Shown piece by piece: positions 25,295-37,600 of a stretch of 64,000 bases of DNA. The DNA is from Fragum whitleyi. Its lineage: Eukaryota; Mollusca; Bivalvia; Cardiida; Cardiidae. The stretch lies in the NCBI GenBank assembly GCA_948146395.1, contig OX411557.1, positions 34,884,077 to 34,948,076 of the forward strand, in the 5' to 3' direction. The translations under genes were made by a program, and so were the position numbers. How positions within the stretch are numbered: position 1 is the stretch's first letter; the number at the start of each line of letters is the position of its first letter. The notes below the pieces were generated by a model. It was not told the DNA's origin. It saw only the letters and a list, made by a program, of their open reading frames with translations, and did not search any database.

Positions 25295-26886
25295 TGGCGA
25301 GCCTAGTAAAATACTCGAACGAATAATCTTTAAACACACCTATAATTTCTTAAATATAAACAACCTCTTATACAAGTATCAATCTGGCTTTCTACCAAGA
25401 CATTCAACGACATACCAGCTAATAGATATTTATCACCATATATGTCAAACCATAGATAATAGTCAATTTTCTTGTATAGTTTTCTGCGATATTTCCAAGG
25501 CTTTTGACAGAGTATGGCACAAGGGCCTCTTATTCAAACTGAAAGAAAATGGTTTCAGTGATAGACTTCTTTATTGGTTTAATAGCTATTTAAAAGACAG
25601 AAAGCAAAAGTCAACTCATTTGATTCAAACCTTTTGCCACTTGGCGCAGGAGTGCCACAGGGATCTGTGTTAGGACCTCTACTGTTTCTTTTATATGTGA
25701 ATGATATTACAGAATCCTTATTAAGTCTAACCAGATTATATGCAGATGACAGTTCCCTGTATTACTCAGCGACCTGCTTAAATGGCATAGAAGGTATTAT
25801 TAATCAAGACCTTACAACAGTAGCAAGTTGGGCAAAACAGTGGCTAGTTGACTTCAATCCACTTAAGACCGAAGCGGTCATTTTTACTAACAAAAGAGAT
25901 TTCGTAAATCCGACTTTACTCTTCGATAATACTAGAATCAATATTGTTGATCATCATAAACATTTAGGTGTAACTCTAAGTAGTAATGGGCAATGGACAA
26001 ATCACATAAATAGCATTTTAGAGTCTGCAACTAAAGTTGTGCAAATAATGCGTAGACTACAATTTACCCTTACTCGGGCAGCATTAAATCAAATCTATCT
26101 GTCTTACGTACGACCAATTCTAGAATACTCTAAAATAGTTTGGGATGGTTGTTCCGTCGCTTCTGCAAACTCACTTGATCTTCTCCAAAACGAAGCAGCC
26201 CGAATCGTAACAGGTTTAACAAGGTCAGTGTCTCTAGTAAACCTCTATAAGGAATGCGGATGGGAAACGTTGTCAACACGGCGTAAACATGCAAAATTGG
26301 GTTTCATGTATAAGGTAATGTCCCGCAATACATAGACGATCTGATTCCCCCACTTGTAGGCCACAGGTCAAATTATGAACTGCGTAACAGTCGAAATTAT
26401 GAAAACATTCAGGCGAGAACACGCCTACTTCAAAGGTCCTGTATTCCTTCCTCAATATCATTATGGAACGAGGTTAACCAAGAAATAAGAGAATGTTCAA
26501 CGTTAAGCAATTTTAAATCTACAATTAAGAGAATAGATAAGCCGGAAAATATACCGGATTTTTACTACTTCGGAAACAGATATTTGTCAATTATACATGC
26601 ACGAATAAGGAATAACTGTAGTAATTTAAACAATGATCTATTTACAAACCATTTAAAAGCAGACCCTGCATGTGCCTGCGGAGACGGAGTTGAAAACGCT
26701 GAACATTATTTTCTTAATTGTAATTTGTTTACCGAAAGTAGACTTGTTCTTTTTCGATCAACAAGAGAGTTCCAGCCGCTCAATATTGAAATGTTGATGT
26801 TCGGTGACGAAGGGCTAAACTTTAATGATAATTGCCTTCTATTCGAAGCAGTCCATGTATTTATAAAACAGTCAAAACGCTTTTAA
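25295..26886 (+). pseudogene. Reverse transcriptase pseudogene of the LINE
   Basis: Two frame changes break the coding region: one in an A-rich run near 25601-25610, the other near 26320, where the frame shifts just before a YIDDLIPP-type stretch. The reading frame is otherwise well preserved, so the insertion is not very old. Confidence 0.85.
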
Positions 26887-27215
26887 TGCCCCAAGTGCAA
26901 TTTCTAATAATAATAAATACTGGTTCGGTTTCAAAACATCACAACCTCAACTGACTCTATCTTTCTCTCACTGTTCATATTCTTTCTCCGTTACGGTTAC
27001 GGTTCTTATATTCTATACTCTCCTAACACCTTACTCTCCACCTATCTGAACATGTTGCTAATGTTATAATCAGCAATTCCTGTTTGTACAAGTTGTCATT
27101 ATCTATATATATATATGTTATTTGTATTGTCGGGGAAGGACCAATACTAAGTTGGTAGAACTTGTGGTCCGACCCCATTTCAAAAAAAATTGGGAAATAA
27201 AATATGTTTAAACCA
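25295..27215 (+). mobile_element. 5'-truncated LINE (CR1/Jockey-superfamily)
   Basis: Three consecutive frames give one reverse transcriptase C-terminal part. Frame 1 (to about 25608) has SGFLPRHSTTYQLIDIYH and FCDISKAFDRVWHKG (first catalytic Asp). Frame 2 (about 25634-26332) has GVPQGSVLGPLLFLLY and the YADD active site at 25739-25750. Frame 3 (about 26322-26886) ends with a cysteine/histidine motif, CACGDGVENAEHYFLNC. The 3' UTR carries a hairpin (27131-27176) and AATAAA near 27196. The 5' end is cut at the start of the polymerase domain; no endonuclease is present. It is dead. Confidence 0.88.
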
Positions 27216-27218
27216 AAG

Positions 27219-27445
27219 GCTTACAGTGACCGTGACCTTTTACCACCTATGTGAACCAAAACAACTAGGCACTTTCTTGGGTCATATTGTATGAAGTTTC
27301 ATAATTCTAGGTGATTTGTTCTTGATTTAGGGCCTGAAAAAATAGGTCTACGGACGGACGGACGAACGGTAGACAGACGGACAGACAGACTTGATAAAAC
27401 CAATATACAATGTATACAATGTACCTCCCTTTACTTCGGAGGCGG
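27219..27445. repeat. Dispersed repeat with GGAC/GACA microsatellite
   Basis: Starts with GTGACCGTGACC, includes a GGAC/GACA tract at 27352-27390 and ends near TACCTCCCTTTACTTCGGAGG. It abuts the 3' end of the LINE. Confidence 0.5.
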
Positions 27446-28790
27446 GGATAGGTGGGGGTATAATTAGGCTTATATCACGAAATAGTAATTCGCATGCTAA
27501 AGAGCTTCAGACATAGGTTTCTGTTTTCGATCTTAGATCAGAGTATTTCAAATGAGAAATAAATAATTTAGACTGGTTTTACCCCCTCTTATCTGTTCCT
27601 ACGCTTATAAACAACTCGGTCACAGTAATGGTGCTTTACTAGTGGATAGTCCTAGTTTTACATCAGGTTGGTATGTTAAATAGGTCATCCACTGGTCCTT
27701 CATAATCTCGTCTGCTAAATAAGTCCCGCTTCTTTTCGGAATTTACCGATTTATCCAAATGTGTGATTCATACATTGTTTTTATCGTTCGAATTTTTAAC
27801 TTTAAGATCACAGTAAATGACTGTGAGAAAAAAAGTCGTACATTAACAATTCTCCAACCATATATCCATAGAAAGTACATTACTTTAAAATTACAAAAGT
27901 TTGATTTAAAAGCATTTATATAAACAAAGCACTGAAAGTACCGAATGTGTACGTTTTTGGTGGTATCGTGGTAAAAATAACGGGACGAAAAAGGAATCTA
28001 TCCATGTAAATATATAATAAATGTAAAATGTTTTGACCCAATTTCGGCAAGTGTAAATCATGTAAAGTATTCGTCCATCTTGATTAACCTGTAATGGAAT
28101 ATTTCTGAACAAATTAGAAATGAAAAAAAAAAAAAAAGAATTAACATTGAAACTTGCCGAACTTGTGTCGAAACGTTTTACAATATACTATTTAACTAAC
28201 TTTTTGTTATCGCCACCATGCCACCTTCAGTACTTTCAGTGCTTTGATTATCTTAAAAGCCCTAACTGTACAAATATCCGTGTGATAACATCCCATATGA
28301 TATTTTATATGGTATCACATGGATATTGTTAGAACAATGCCATAATGAGGTCATTTTTAGAAACTTGCATTTCTGTTAAAATCATCGACGAAAACAAGAC
28401 AAAAGGAGGTTATTAGATATATATTATACGTTCTTTGTGTCTTGTGTGAATAAATATATTACTCGGTAATGGGAAATGATAATTTCCTCGGCAGAGCCTC
28501 GACAATTTTCGATTCTCCCAACCTCATTAGGTATAATTCATAAGAAACTTTTTATAACTTCCTTTTTCGCAACATGACATGATTTTAAGTCTCTCGATCT
28601 TAAAACAAATGCGTCGAATGGGGGGGGGGGTCAATTTTATACGAACAGAGCTTCAAATAACGGATACAGTTTTTAATGAGAATAACAACTTTAGAGCTAA
28701 CATTCATCAAATACAAATTATAAATAAATTATAACACAATCTTGTGCGTAAAAAATGTTGTAAATGTATAATGTAATCATTTGATTTGAG
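27446..28790. other. Intergenic, nothing recognised
   Basis: AT-rich DNA with a G run near 28619-28630 and a short palindrome around 28280-28325 (ATGATATTTTATATGGTATCA). No gene or defined element seen. Confidence 0.45.
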
Positions 28791-28794
28791 TTTT

Positions 28795-29115
28795 GTCAAA
28801 CAAGAATTGTAGATTCCGACTGGCTGATTTTCTCAATGAAAACAGTTTTGAGTATGCAGCTATTTTGTAAGATTCCACGCGAAATAGTCCATTTTTTTGG
28901 TTATTGATAAAATTTTTGTATTTTTGCTTCATAATTTTATAATTATATGAGATGATGAGACTATTTGTTAGGTTTATGGAGGTATGGAACTTTTAATGTT
29001 ATCACACACGTGTACGAACTCGCGTATTCATACAGTTTGATTAGGATTTTTTATTTCATACCTCAATGAAATCAACAATTATTCTCTTCAACTGTTACTT
29101 CTTTCTATAAAGGTA
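28795..29115. repeat. Palindromic repeat family 2, copy 1
   Basis: Shares TGAGTATGCAGCTATTTTGTAA-like, TATGAGATGATGAG, the central CGCGTATTCATACAG...TGATTAGG palindrome and the closing CATACCTC...ATTCTCTTC blocks with 33980-34215 and 50430-50705. The two halves are rough inverted copies of each other. Confidence 0.6.
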
Positions 29116-29790
29116 TAGTCACAATTGACCTTTGATCATCATTCACTTTGAAAAATCTAAACATAAAGCTAACACTTTACAAATCACAGTCACAGCTTAT
29201 TATGAGACGGAATACTTTTTATAATGTCGTACACATACACGTATCTGTATCTATGTGGAAAATAACAAAACTAAATGTAAAGCCATTCGCGGTATTTGCG
29301 AAGTGTTGTTGAATACATATTTCTACATGTCATCTATCTAGATATGAATAAATCAAATTAAAAAAAAAAAACAAAAAAACAATTGAATAAAGTATAGTAA
29401 ATTTTAAACATCGTCCGTATACGACCAAAACGCCTTGTTTACAGCTCTGAATAACAGTTATGTTTGCTGGTACATGAAACTTCCATGCTTGTCATTGTTT
29501 TGTTATTTTAAAAGGGAAGGACAATTTTAATTTTGTAAAGAAGGACAATGACTCAGTTGACATCAGGAATAAACAGTCTTGGAATGTACTTTCTGTTATC
29601 ACAAGTTTTGCCACATTCAAATAGAAGTTGAAAATGAGCTATAGTTTCACATGAGAACCAAATAATGATCCTGGTCAGCCGTCTGTGTTCACACAGTCCG
29701 ATCAGAGACTTCGATCTAAGCTTTGTAAATCGTACTGATTCAAATATTCATAAGATTACCATTAAAATACAAACAGCATGCGGCAGTCCA

Positions 29791-30146
29791 GGCATCTAAA
29801 TAACTGTTTCTCACGTACAAGAGCTGGAACGAGTACTCGAGTACAAGGGGCCAGTTTCACCAAACGTTTTCAAAAAAAAAAATGATCGTAAGTAAATATC
29901 ACAAATCGTACAAGGTGTTTTCATTCATTGTAAGATTCTACCTTGCAATATCTCATAGGAATCGTCTTAAGAAGACGATTCCCATTAGATAATGCGTGAC
30001 AGAAAATTATATTTAGTATCTTCTGTAGAAGCAACTTTAAGTTTTGATTTACGCAAAAAGAGATCGTAAGATGTCTAGTAAAACGGGCCCAAGACATCTA
30101 AATAACTGCGCCTCGCGTACTAAAGATGTGACGAGTACTCGAGTAC
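29791..30146. repeat. 54-bp direct repeat flanking a hAT-like MITE
   Basis: 29791-29844 and 30093-30146 share CATCTAAATAACTG, a CACGTAC/CGCGTAC block and ACGAGTACTCGAGTAC in the same order and spacing. The element at 29847-30090 lies between them. Confidence 0.7.
29847..30090. mobile_element. Palindromic hAT-like MITE, family 3 copy 1
   Basis: Ends GGGGCCAGTTTCACCAAAC and GTAAAACGGGCCC are imperfect inverted repeats. The centre has GAATCGTCTTAAGAAGACGATTC, an interrupted hairpin shared with 31711-31957 and partly with 18540-18690. No target duplication could be assigned. Confidence 0.65.
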
Positions 30147-30521
30147 CCGGTAATTGGGAAGGGTAACGTTCCTACGCGAATCCTGCATCGTTACCCGTTA
30201 CCTGACTATTATATTAGCACTGTGTACCATTTAGGGATTAAAAACCGTCTTCAATTCTTTTCTGAAGTTTATTTCCAGATAGTCCTGCGGACTTACATAG
30301 TTTTGAGAGTCCTGGCTTCTTATAAGGGAGTTACAGACTCGCAACACATGTGTCAGTTAAAACCATATTTGCATTTGTATGCTCACACTCTTTTTCTGCT
30401 ATTCTGGATCAGCCATTTAGATGATAAAATAAATATGGACAGTAAACATCAGGTACTCGAGTACCCGCGGGTAACGAGATAATAAGTACCAGAGTATCAA
30501 ACTTCTACTCGTCACAGCTCT
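30124..30521. mobile_element. Short hAT-like element with GTGACGAGTA ends
   Basis: AGATGTGACGAGTACTCGAG at the left is mirrored by CTACTCGTCACAGCTCT at the right, and a second inner pair, GTACTCGAGTACCCG, is also inverted. The open frame at 30222-30482 lies inside and has no recognisable domain. Confidence 0.55.
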
Positions 30522-30604
30522 ATCACGTACACATGAAATAAGCGGACTACTGGCCCGTGCCATTAGCATTCGTTACATCATCAGATATTAAAATAACATT
30601 AATG

Positions 30605-30832
30605 AGCCTGTGCGTGACATTTCCAACAATTTCACGCATGTGAGAAGCTCACACATTTAGTGGCCTAGACCTTGACATAAAGACAGTAGAACATTTTCTT
30701 TTTTTAAGTCATTCACAGACTTTAATCATCTACAGAATGCATAGTGAAGGCCCTTGTTAGACTCTGCGGATGCATAGGCAGGTCAGAGTCTTTGCATGGC
30801 GCAATATGAAATGGTAGGAAATCTCAAACATA
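30605..30832. mobile_element. MITE family 4, copy 1
   Basis: TGTGCGTGACATTTCCA at the left, a degenerate inverse (AGGAAATCTCAAACA) at the right, and a conserved GACTCTGCGGATGCATAGGC interior. Copies at 32981-33195 and 44279-44488 share all three. Confidence 0.6.
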
Positions 30833-30910
30833 GGCTCATTTATCTGCAGCCTAGAGGTCATGGTCTTTAAACAAACAGCATATTTGTGTATTCATACAGT
30901 GTGTTTAGGT

Positions 30911-30966
30911 TTTATTCAACGAATACCCCCTTCATCCTTTATAGCCTGAACAAGCTCTCTTTTATT
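30911..30966 (-). promoter_or_regulatory. Candidate polyadenylation signals of the ROCO gene
   Basis: AATAAA on the minus strand at 30966-30961 and 30916-30911, about 115 and 165 bp after the ROCO stop codon. Confidence 0.45.
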
Positions 30967-31080
30967 TGGTCATTCCAAATCTGCTGTTTGTTCAAAGGCC
31001 ATGCATTCTAAGTTGCAGGTGAATGAGCCCGTACCAGACATTTCCTATCGTTATACATTGCGCCTTGCAAAGAGATATGT

Positions 31081-31637
31081 TCAATGTTCGGGGCTAGGAG
31101 AGCTTATTACTTCATCTCTAACACTGCTAGGCTTATCATTTTCAGTGTAACGCTCGTATTTCGGTTTAGGTGAACTCGTTACCGGACCTCCAGTGGGGAA
31201 GCCATTCGGTTTACCGTCAGGGTCACTGAGTTCACTCGTTTCATCGTCATCACCAGGTTCGATACCCGACAGGAACGGCGGCAACGAAAACATCCCGGGT
31301 CTCAAACCTGGAAGACCGACTGGCGAGCTCGGGGCGGAGTCATCTTCATCATTTTCGTCATCATTGTCGCCTGATTCGATCCCCGTGAGGAACGGCGGCA
31401 GGGCTGCAGCAAACATTCCGGGTCTCAAACCTGGTAGTCCAACAGGCGAGCTTGGAGCCGAGCCATTGTCCTCGTCCTGCTCAGAGCTCGTTGTACGAGA
31501 GAACATAAGCTGATCCATAGGCATGACGGCCTGTCGTCGGCCCTGTCTAACAGGAGCCTTTGTGACGGGTTGACCTTCTAGTTCTACAGCCTTCCTCCTG
31601 GAGGACCTCATCTGGGCTAGTTTTAGTCGGACATCAT
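31081..31637 (-). CDS. ROCO exon 11: acidic, internally repeated tail
   Basis: Acceptor TTCTGTTCACAG, phase 1 in, TGA at 31083-31081. Residues 1002-1186 begin DDVRLKLAQMRSSRRK, then two tandem repeats (1061-1101, 1102-1137) of SAPSSPVGLPGLRPGMF plus LPPFLxGIExGD and an acidic run. Probably disordered. The join to exon 10 rests on matching phase across a 6.4-kb intron, so a separate gene cannot be fully excluded. Confidence 0.8.
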
Positions 31638-34600
31638 CTGTGAACAGAATATTATTTGAAAATGAATACCACATCTCAACACGGATTGTATGTGAAATGC
31701 GAAAAGAGACCAGGGCCTGTTTTACTAAACATATTACGATAATTTTTCGCGTAAGTCAAAAATTAAAGTTGCTCATGCAGTAATAACTATATTTAGAATT
31801 CTGCCATACATGATCTCAATGGAATCGTCTTCTAAAGACGATTCCAATGAGATATTGCAAGACAGAATCTAACAATGAATAAAAACACCTGGAACGATTT
31901 GTGATTTTGGTTTACTTTTAATTTTTTTGGTAAGAACTTTCGTAAAACGGACGCCAGATTTTGTGTGTTTTTTTATATTATTTTTACCAAACTTTTTTTT
32001 CGAGATGAAATACGTGATGGACCACTGCTTGAAATTATTTCATTTTTCAAAAATTGTTTAAGGATTTCCCGAATGAACGTTCTCCGCATGACACACGTTG
32101 TCTAAACCTATAAAAAAAAATTAGACTGTTTTTATTCTAGTGAAAGACAAATCTTTTAGTTAATTTTGAAAGATTAATTAATGTTAAAAATCATTAAAAA
32201 TCGGTGTCTTTCTGAAAATATAACATTGTCGAAAATGAAGAAATTGCTTGCCACATGCAATTCCTTTATTTTCCAAAATGTTTTCCTAAGTTTAATTTCA
32301 TGTTCGCTTAATTACATGATTTTGTGGACATGAATTAGGATTTATAAGAATATGTCATATACATTAAGCCCCCAGTGTCACTGTGCGTTGTAAAATTTAG
32401 ACCCCTGAATCCAAATCCTGGAAATGTAAACCATATTGAATTTATGAGAGAAACACCTGCTGTAAATGTCTGTATTACAGATTCGCAGGATGGCAAAACC
32501 CCTTCGTTTGTAAGCTTTTAAAATGATACCACAAAATACGTTTGTGCACGTGCAAACTGTACCATTTCGTAAGCCTTTTGTAAACGTTTTCATTCTGAAG
32601 TGTAAGTCATTCTTTCCCACTTTTGAAATACAAACTACTTATTTATGTAAACAAAATGATGTTATTGATGAATACTTAAAAGATAGAATTTGGTAAAACA
32701 TAATCGAGTAAACTTCAGCTACTAAACCTCGTATCTTACTTTGGAATTGGCCACAAGTTGTGACAAACGTATATTTTGTCTCTTGCAAGTTAAATTCACA
32801 CGTTTGTTACAAAGAGCAATCTTTAATAATCAAAGAAAAATGAAATCTACAACAAATAAGTACATTGTACTAAGAAAGCATGCAAAAATTAAAATTTTAC
32901 AAAATAAGATAATAAAGCGAAAAGCTTGATAGGTAATGCATGTTGAATTAGATATGCATGTATATTTTGTATATTGGGCCTGTGCGTGACATTTCCAAAT
33001 ATTTCACATGTGCAAGGGCCACAAGCATACATCAACATAGGTAAGAACACAATGAAAAAAGAAAATTCGGGGAACACCTGGTTTAGACCTTATTTATAGC
33101 GCAAAATGAAGGCTCTGGCCAGGCTGTGCAGATGCACAGGCTGACCGGAGGCATTGCGTTGTGCACATTAAATATTGTTGGAAATGTCACCCACATACTC
33201 TTGTCATTTGAGTGCGCTTAAAACAAAGCACTAATAAATGATACAAAGGTTTACAATAAAGAATCAAACTTGAAAATGCCTTCATACATTCCTGCTGAAA
33301 TAAATACATGATATATAAAACAGAATGATTTTATTGTCACAAACTACCATATTCTACGTAAACTATATGATAAGTTATTTTGTGGTGTATTTCGATAAAT
33401 GAAATATCCCTTTGGTGCCTTTTTTTGTTTTCAAAATTTCAACTTTTAAGGAAGTATTTACTACATAATTAAAATTCCATTACTATAGTAAGCTTTATTA
33501 AGCTGAGTGTTTCAATGCTTTTTGTCAACCCTTATTTCCTTAAGACTCTCGTTTTATAACAACGTTACATTTTGATATTGTTATTACTTTTTTTAAACAA
33601 TTAAGGCACCAAAGAACATCTCAAAGTACCATTATCAATCTACGTGCAAAACATATTTTTCTATCAATAACGATATTTTGGTGACATCTTTATACAAAGT
33701 GAAGTGCACATTAATTCTAAACTATCAATAAATTTGCATTCTATAGCATGTTATTTTATACGGTCATAGAATTGGGAATGTTTATATTTTGTAAAAAGTT
33801 AGTCGCCACTTCTAACAGTTCTGTAGTATATCACAGCAAATGGTGGACCTACTAATGACGTCCTGTTGTTTCTCACATAAGATCAAACAAAACAGTTTAC
33901 ACCAGCCACAAGATACCCATTTTATTAAAGCGTACTATTGAATCATCGAGCATAAATATTACGTTAAGTTCACTGACTTTAAAGATTACAGTTTTATTTT
34001 TCGATTAAAACAATTTTGCATACGCAGCTATTTTGGTAACTATCACAAAAAAGTAGTACCGTCAGAAATCTGTATTCAAATTATTGAATTATAAGATATG
34101 AAGAGATTATAAAATTGTGTTGATTTCATGGAAGCGTGAAGCTAAATACCTAATTACACCCATGTATGAATCCGCCTTGATGCAATCAAGTAAAATGCTC
34201 TTCGTTTCTTAAATGAAAAAAAATATTGTCGTCATCTTTCGTCATAATTCATAACAATTAGAATATTTTTGTAACATTGTAATTGTATCGTTGTAACCAC
34301 ATTTTCTTGTTGTGTCTACTAAAGACCCTAACTGATGAAACAAAAGTAGTGCCGATAATTTAAAATTAAATACACACACATACAAACATACACACAAAGA
34401 AGCCCTTTTTTGACGAATGAGAGTCAGACAGTGTATACAATAGTACATTTGTATCATTTCATGAATAAAAATACAACTAGTGATGAATACACTTTTTTGT
34501 TCTTCATAATTCACCTGTGAATAATTTTTGACAGCAAGTTTAGGAATCACATTTTCCTTTGCATAATTAGTCGGATCGCCTGTAGTTTGACGGGCTCGTT

Positions 34601-37600
34601 TTCGTAAGATATCAAAACTTTCTAACGTTCATATAAAACTTAATTTTAGTTTTGTCGATCGAGATTTGCATTTTGATTCGGTTGAAAAATTGGTTTCATT
34701 CTTCCATCAATACAGTTTTAAGAATTTAGTGCTAGTTTGTAAACTTGACCACAGAGTGGTCTCAAAATGGAGGACTACAGTTAAGAACAACAGTTACGTG
34801 AAATTGACAAGTTGAATGATTTTGTAATTATTTTAGAATGAAATTGAAAGAACGTGTGGAGCGAATTTGAACGATTTTCAGGGGAAGTAAAACAATATCG
34901 ATGATTTCGTTCAATTTGACGAAATAAGCGATATTATTTACCTCCCTTTGATAAAATCTACCTATTTTTTTCTAATTTTGGCGTTTCCATTGAAATCTGA
35001 CACTTGAAAATCAACTGCAAAAAAAAACACAAAAAACACACACACAAAAAGGATAAATAAATGAAATAAACGTGCAATCATTTGATCGATTCGATATTTG
35101 GAATGAAGGATCGGAATTCTGAGCGAGTCATTTGAACGGTTTTGATCGAGATGGTTTCATGATGTGATTTACGGTATCTATTTACACATATCTTAGATCA
35201 TGAAACTTAAATTCTTATCAAACTTATGTATAAATCCGTTTCTTGTTAAAATATATGTCGACGCTATTATTTTGATTATGTTCACACCAAGTACAGCTAA
35301 GAACACCGTGAAATTGACAATATGAATGATATTGGAATGATTTCGGAATGAAATTGAATGAATGTTTTAATTTATGATAAATCAAAGGGGTGTATTGAAA
35401 TATCTTTATTTTGTTCATGATGAACAAAATTAGAGATATCTATTACATTCTTTTAATGAAATATGCATACAAGTTATTTAAAAAGCTTTCCATATCTTCA
35501 CAAACCAATAAGACGCTTTTACATTCAATTTAATCAGCGAAATCGTGGATTTTTTCTAAGATATTATATTTTGATATAGCTGATAATTTTATCTATAGAG
35601 CGATTTTTAAGCGTTTTGAATGGTTTGAACGATTGTTTGGAATGAACAGTGGAGCGCTGATTAAGCGGTTTAGAATGTTTTGATCGGAATGAGTGTCGAT
35701 TACACGATATTCTTTACTGTACAATAAACTTTATTATAATACAAAAAACGGTTGGATATTAGGTGTAAATTCATAACATTGTTATAAAATTAAATAAGCA
35801 TCTACAACAAATGTTAAAGGATAAATAATAAAACTCTTTCTAAACAGGGGTGTCAACAAAATCTGTGAGTGCTGCGTCACGTGACTATAAACAAACGTGT
35901 CACGTGAGCATTTTAGTGCTACTTACATCCACCACCAGTCATGTGATGATTTCACGTGACTATTGTGTTTTTATTTTGCCGTGCTGAATGAATCCTTTGT
36001 TTTATTGTGCTTATATCAACTGAAAGATAATACGTTGGTAAAGAAAATACAAGATAACATCATATAGGCAAACATCCTAGAAAATTTCAAAGTGCACACT
36101 TAATTTTCCCTGATGACATACATGTATATAAATATATCTCAGAACCATCTTTATGTTTGGGGTTTAGACTTTGTCTCCATTACAGGACAAAATGGCAAAT
36201 TGTCGCAAGATACGTACTTAACACTGCTGTATGTTCAGCGTGTAAAACAACAACGGGAACTAACTAAAAAATTAAGCTAGGTTAAGTAACGATTCTTATG
36301 CACTGTACACCATTGTCTTTTGCGGGATAAAGTAAATCGGACATTAGGTGACAGAGTTATGCTCCGGACAAGGAAGTGAATGCCAACCGCCCGTCGGACG
36401 CCTAGACGCAAGACAGCGGACGCCAAGGGTGATCACATAATATGTCTTGTCTTTCGACGAAAATTAAAAAAAATAAAGTCAATATAAAACCCTGCATCAA
36501 TGAAGTCATTTCAAGGGGTGTATAAATACAAATTGTCGAATTTGATTAGGAACTTTGAAGCATTCTACCATCTGTATATATCTTTAAATTACGACTTCAT
36601 TTCGTTAAAATTGAAATTTAACTATAACACATGTAAATGGAAGTATTTAAAAAGGGATTTCATATCGTCGTTTCTTCATGACAAAAATCCCTTTACTCGA
36701 AAAAGGAAATTCCACGACTTGTTTTAAAATACATTAGAAGCCTTGACCTTTAAATACAATGAGAGTCAATGCAGTGTTTTATATTTTGACAAGAGATGAT
36801 GTTACATGTATCTGAGAAAGAGAAAAGTGGAAAAGAATAGAAAGAAAAAATAAGAATGTCAAGTTGAATGCACTTAACCAAAGCAAAAATCAAACAAAGT
36901 GAACCCTAATTCAAACCCATCACATCAAAAGAAGAATAAATGAAAACAAAACATTTGCATACAATAAAAAATCGGATAAACAAACAGAATCTTAATTAGT
37001 AATCCTCAAGTAATACCGTAATTAGGTCTACAATGTACATAAACCCATTCAATGACAATCCCTCATTTTGACGACATTGAAGAAAAGGCTTCAGAAAATA
37101 TTAAGGCCAATGAAGAAATCTATTACTTTAAGCATGTTTTCCCTTTTCCTCAGTGTTTTCTTCTCCGAAAGATTAAGACATTCTTCGAAGACTAGAAAAT
37201 ATTGTGTGCAACTTTTTTGCAAATTGACCTATCTGGGATGTCGACTGGTTGTGAGTTAATGTCACAAAATTACAATTAATCCAGCGTCTTCACGCAGTCT
37301 GATCATGGTTTTAACTACTTGCACTTTTGATATGATTACAATGTACTGTTTTAAAATCATTTTCTAATCCTTTACATGCATTCGGAACAACATTCGGCCA
37401 TTTCCGTAAACTGCACAAGACCTCGGGTGTATGAAAGCTGGATGGGTATGTAACAGAATTGTGCATTTTGTTAGGCGGAAACAGTGTAAGAAAAACTAGC
37501 GCGCAAACAACCGGCACTGTCTTTAGATTTGCATCTTTTAAGTAAATAACGGCTGAAAAGTCTTAATTTTTGAGAAAGACTGATCCTTCTCAAAATTTAA

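Noticed and set aside
31193..31513. 106-codon open frame opposite ROCO exon 11
   Set aside because: Antisense shadow of the Pro/Gly/Ser-rich repeats in exon 11.
37311..37517. 68-codon open frame with a hydrophobic start
   Set aside because: Intronic, with no donor/acceptor support and no homology that I can recognise.
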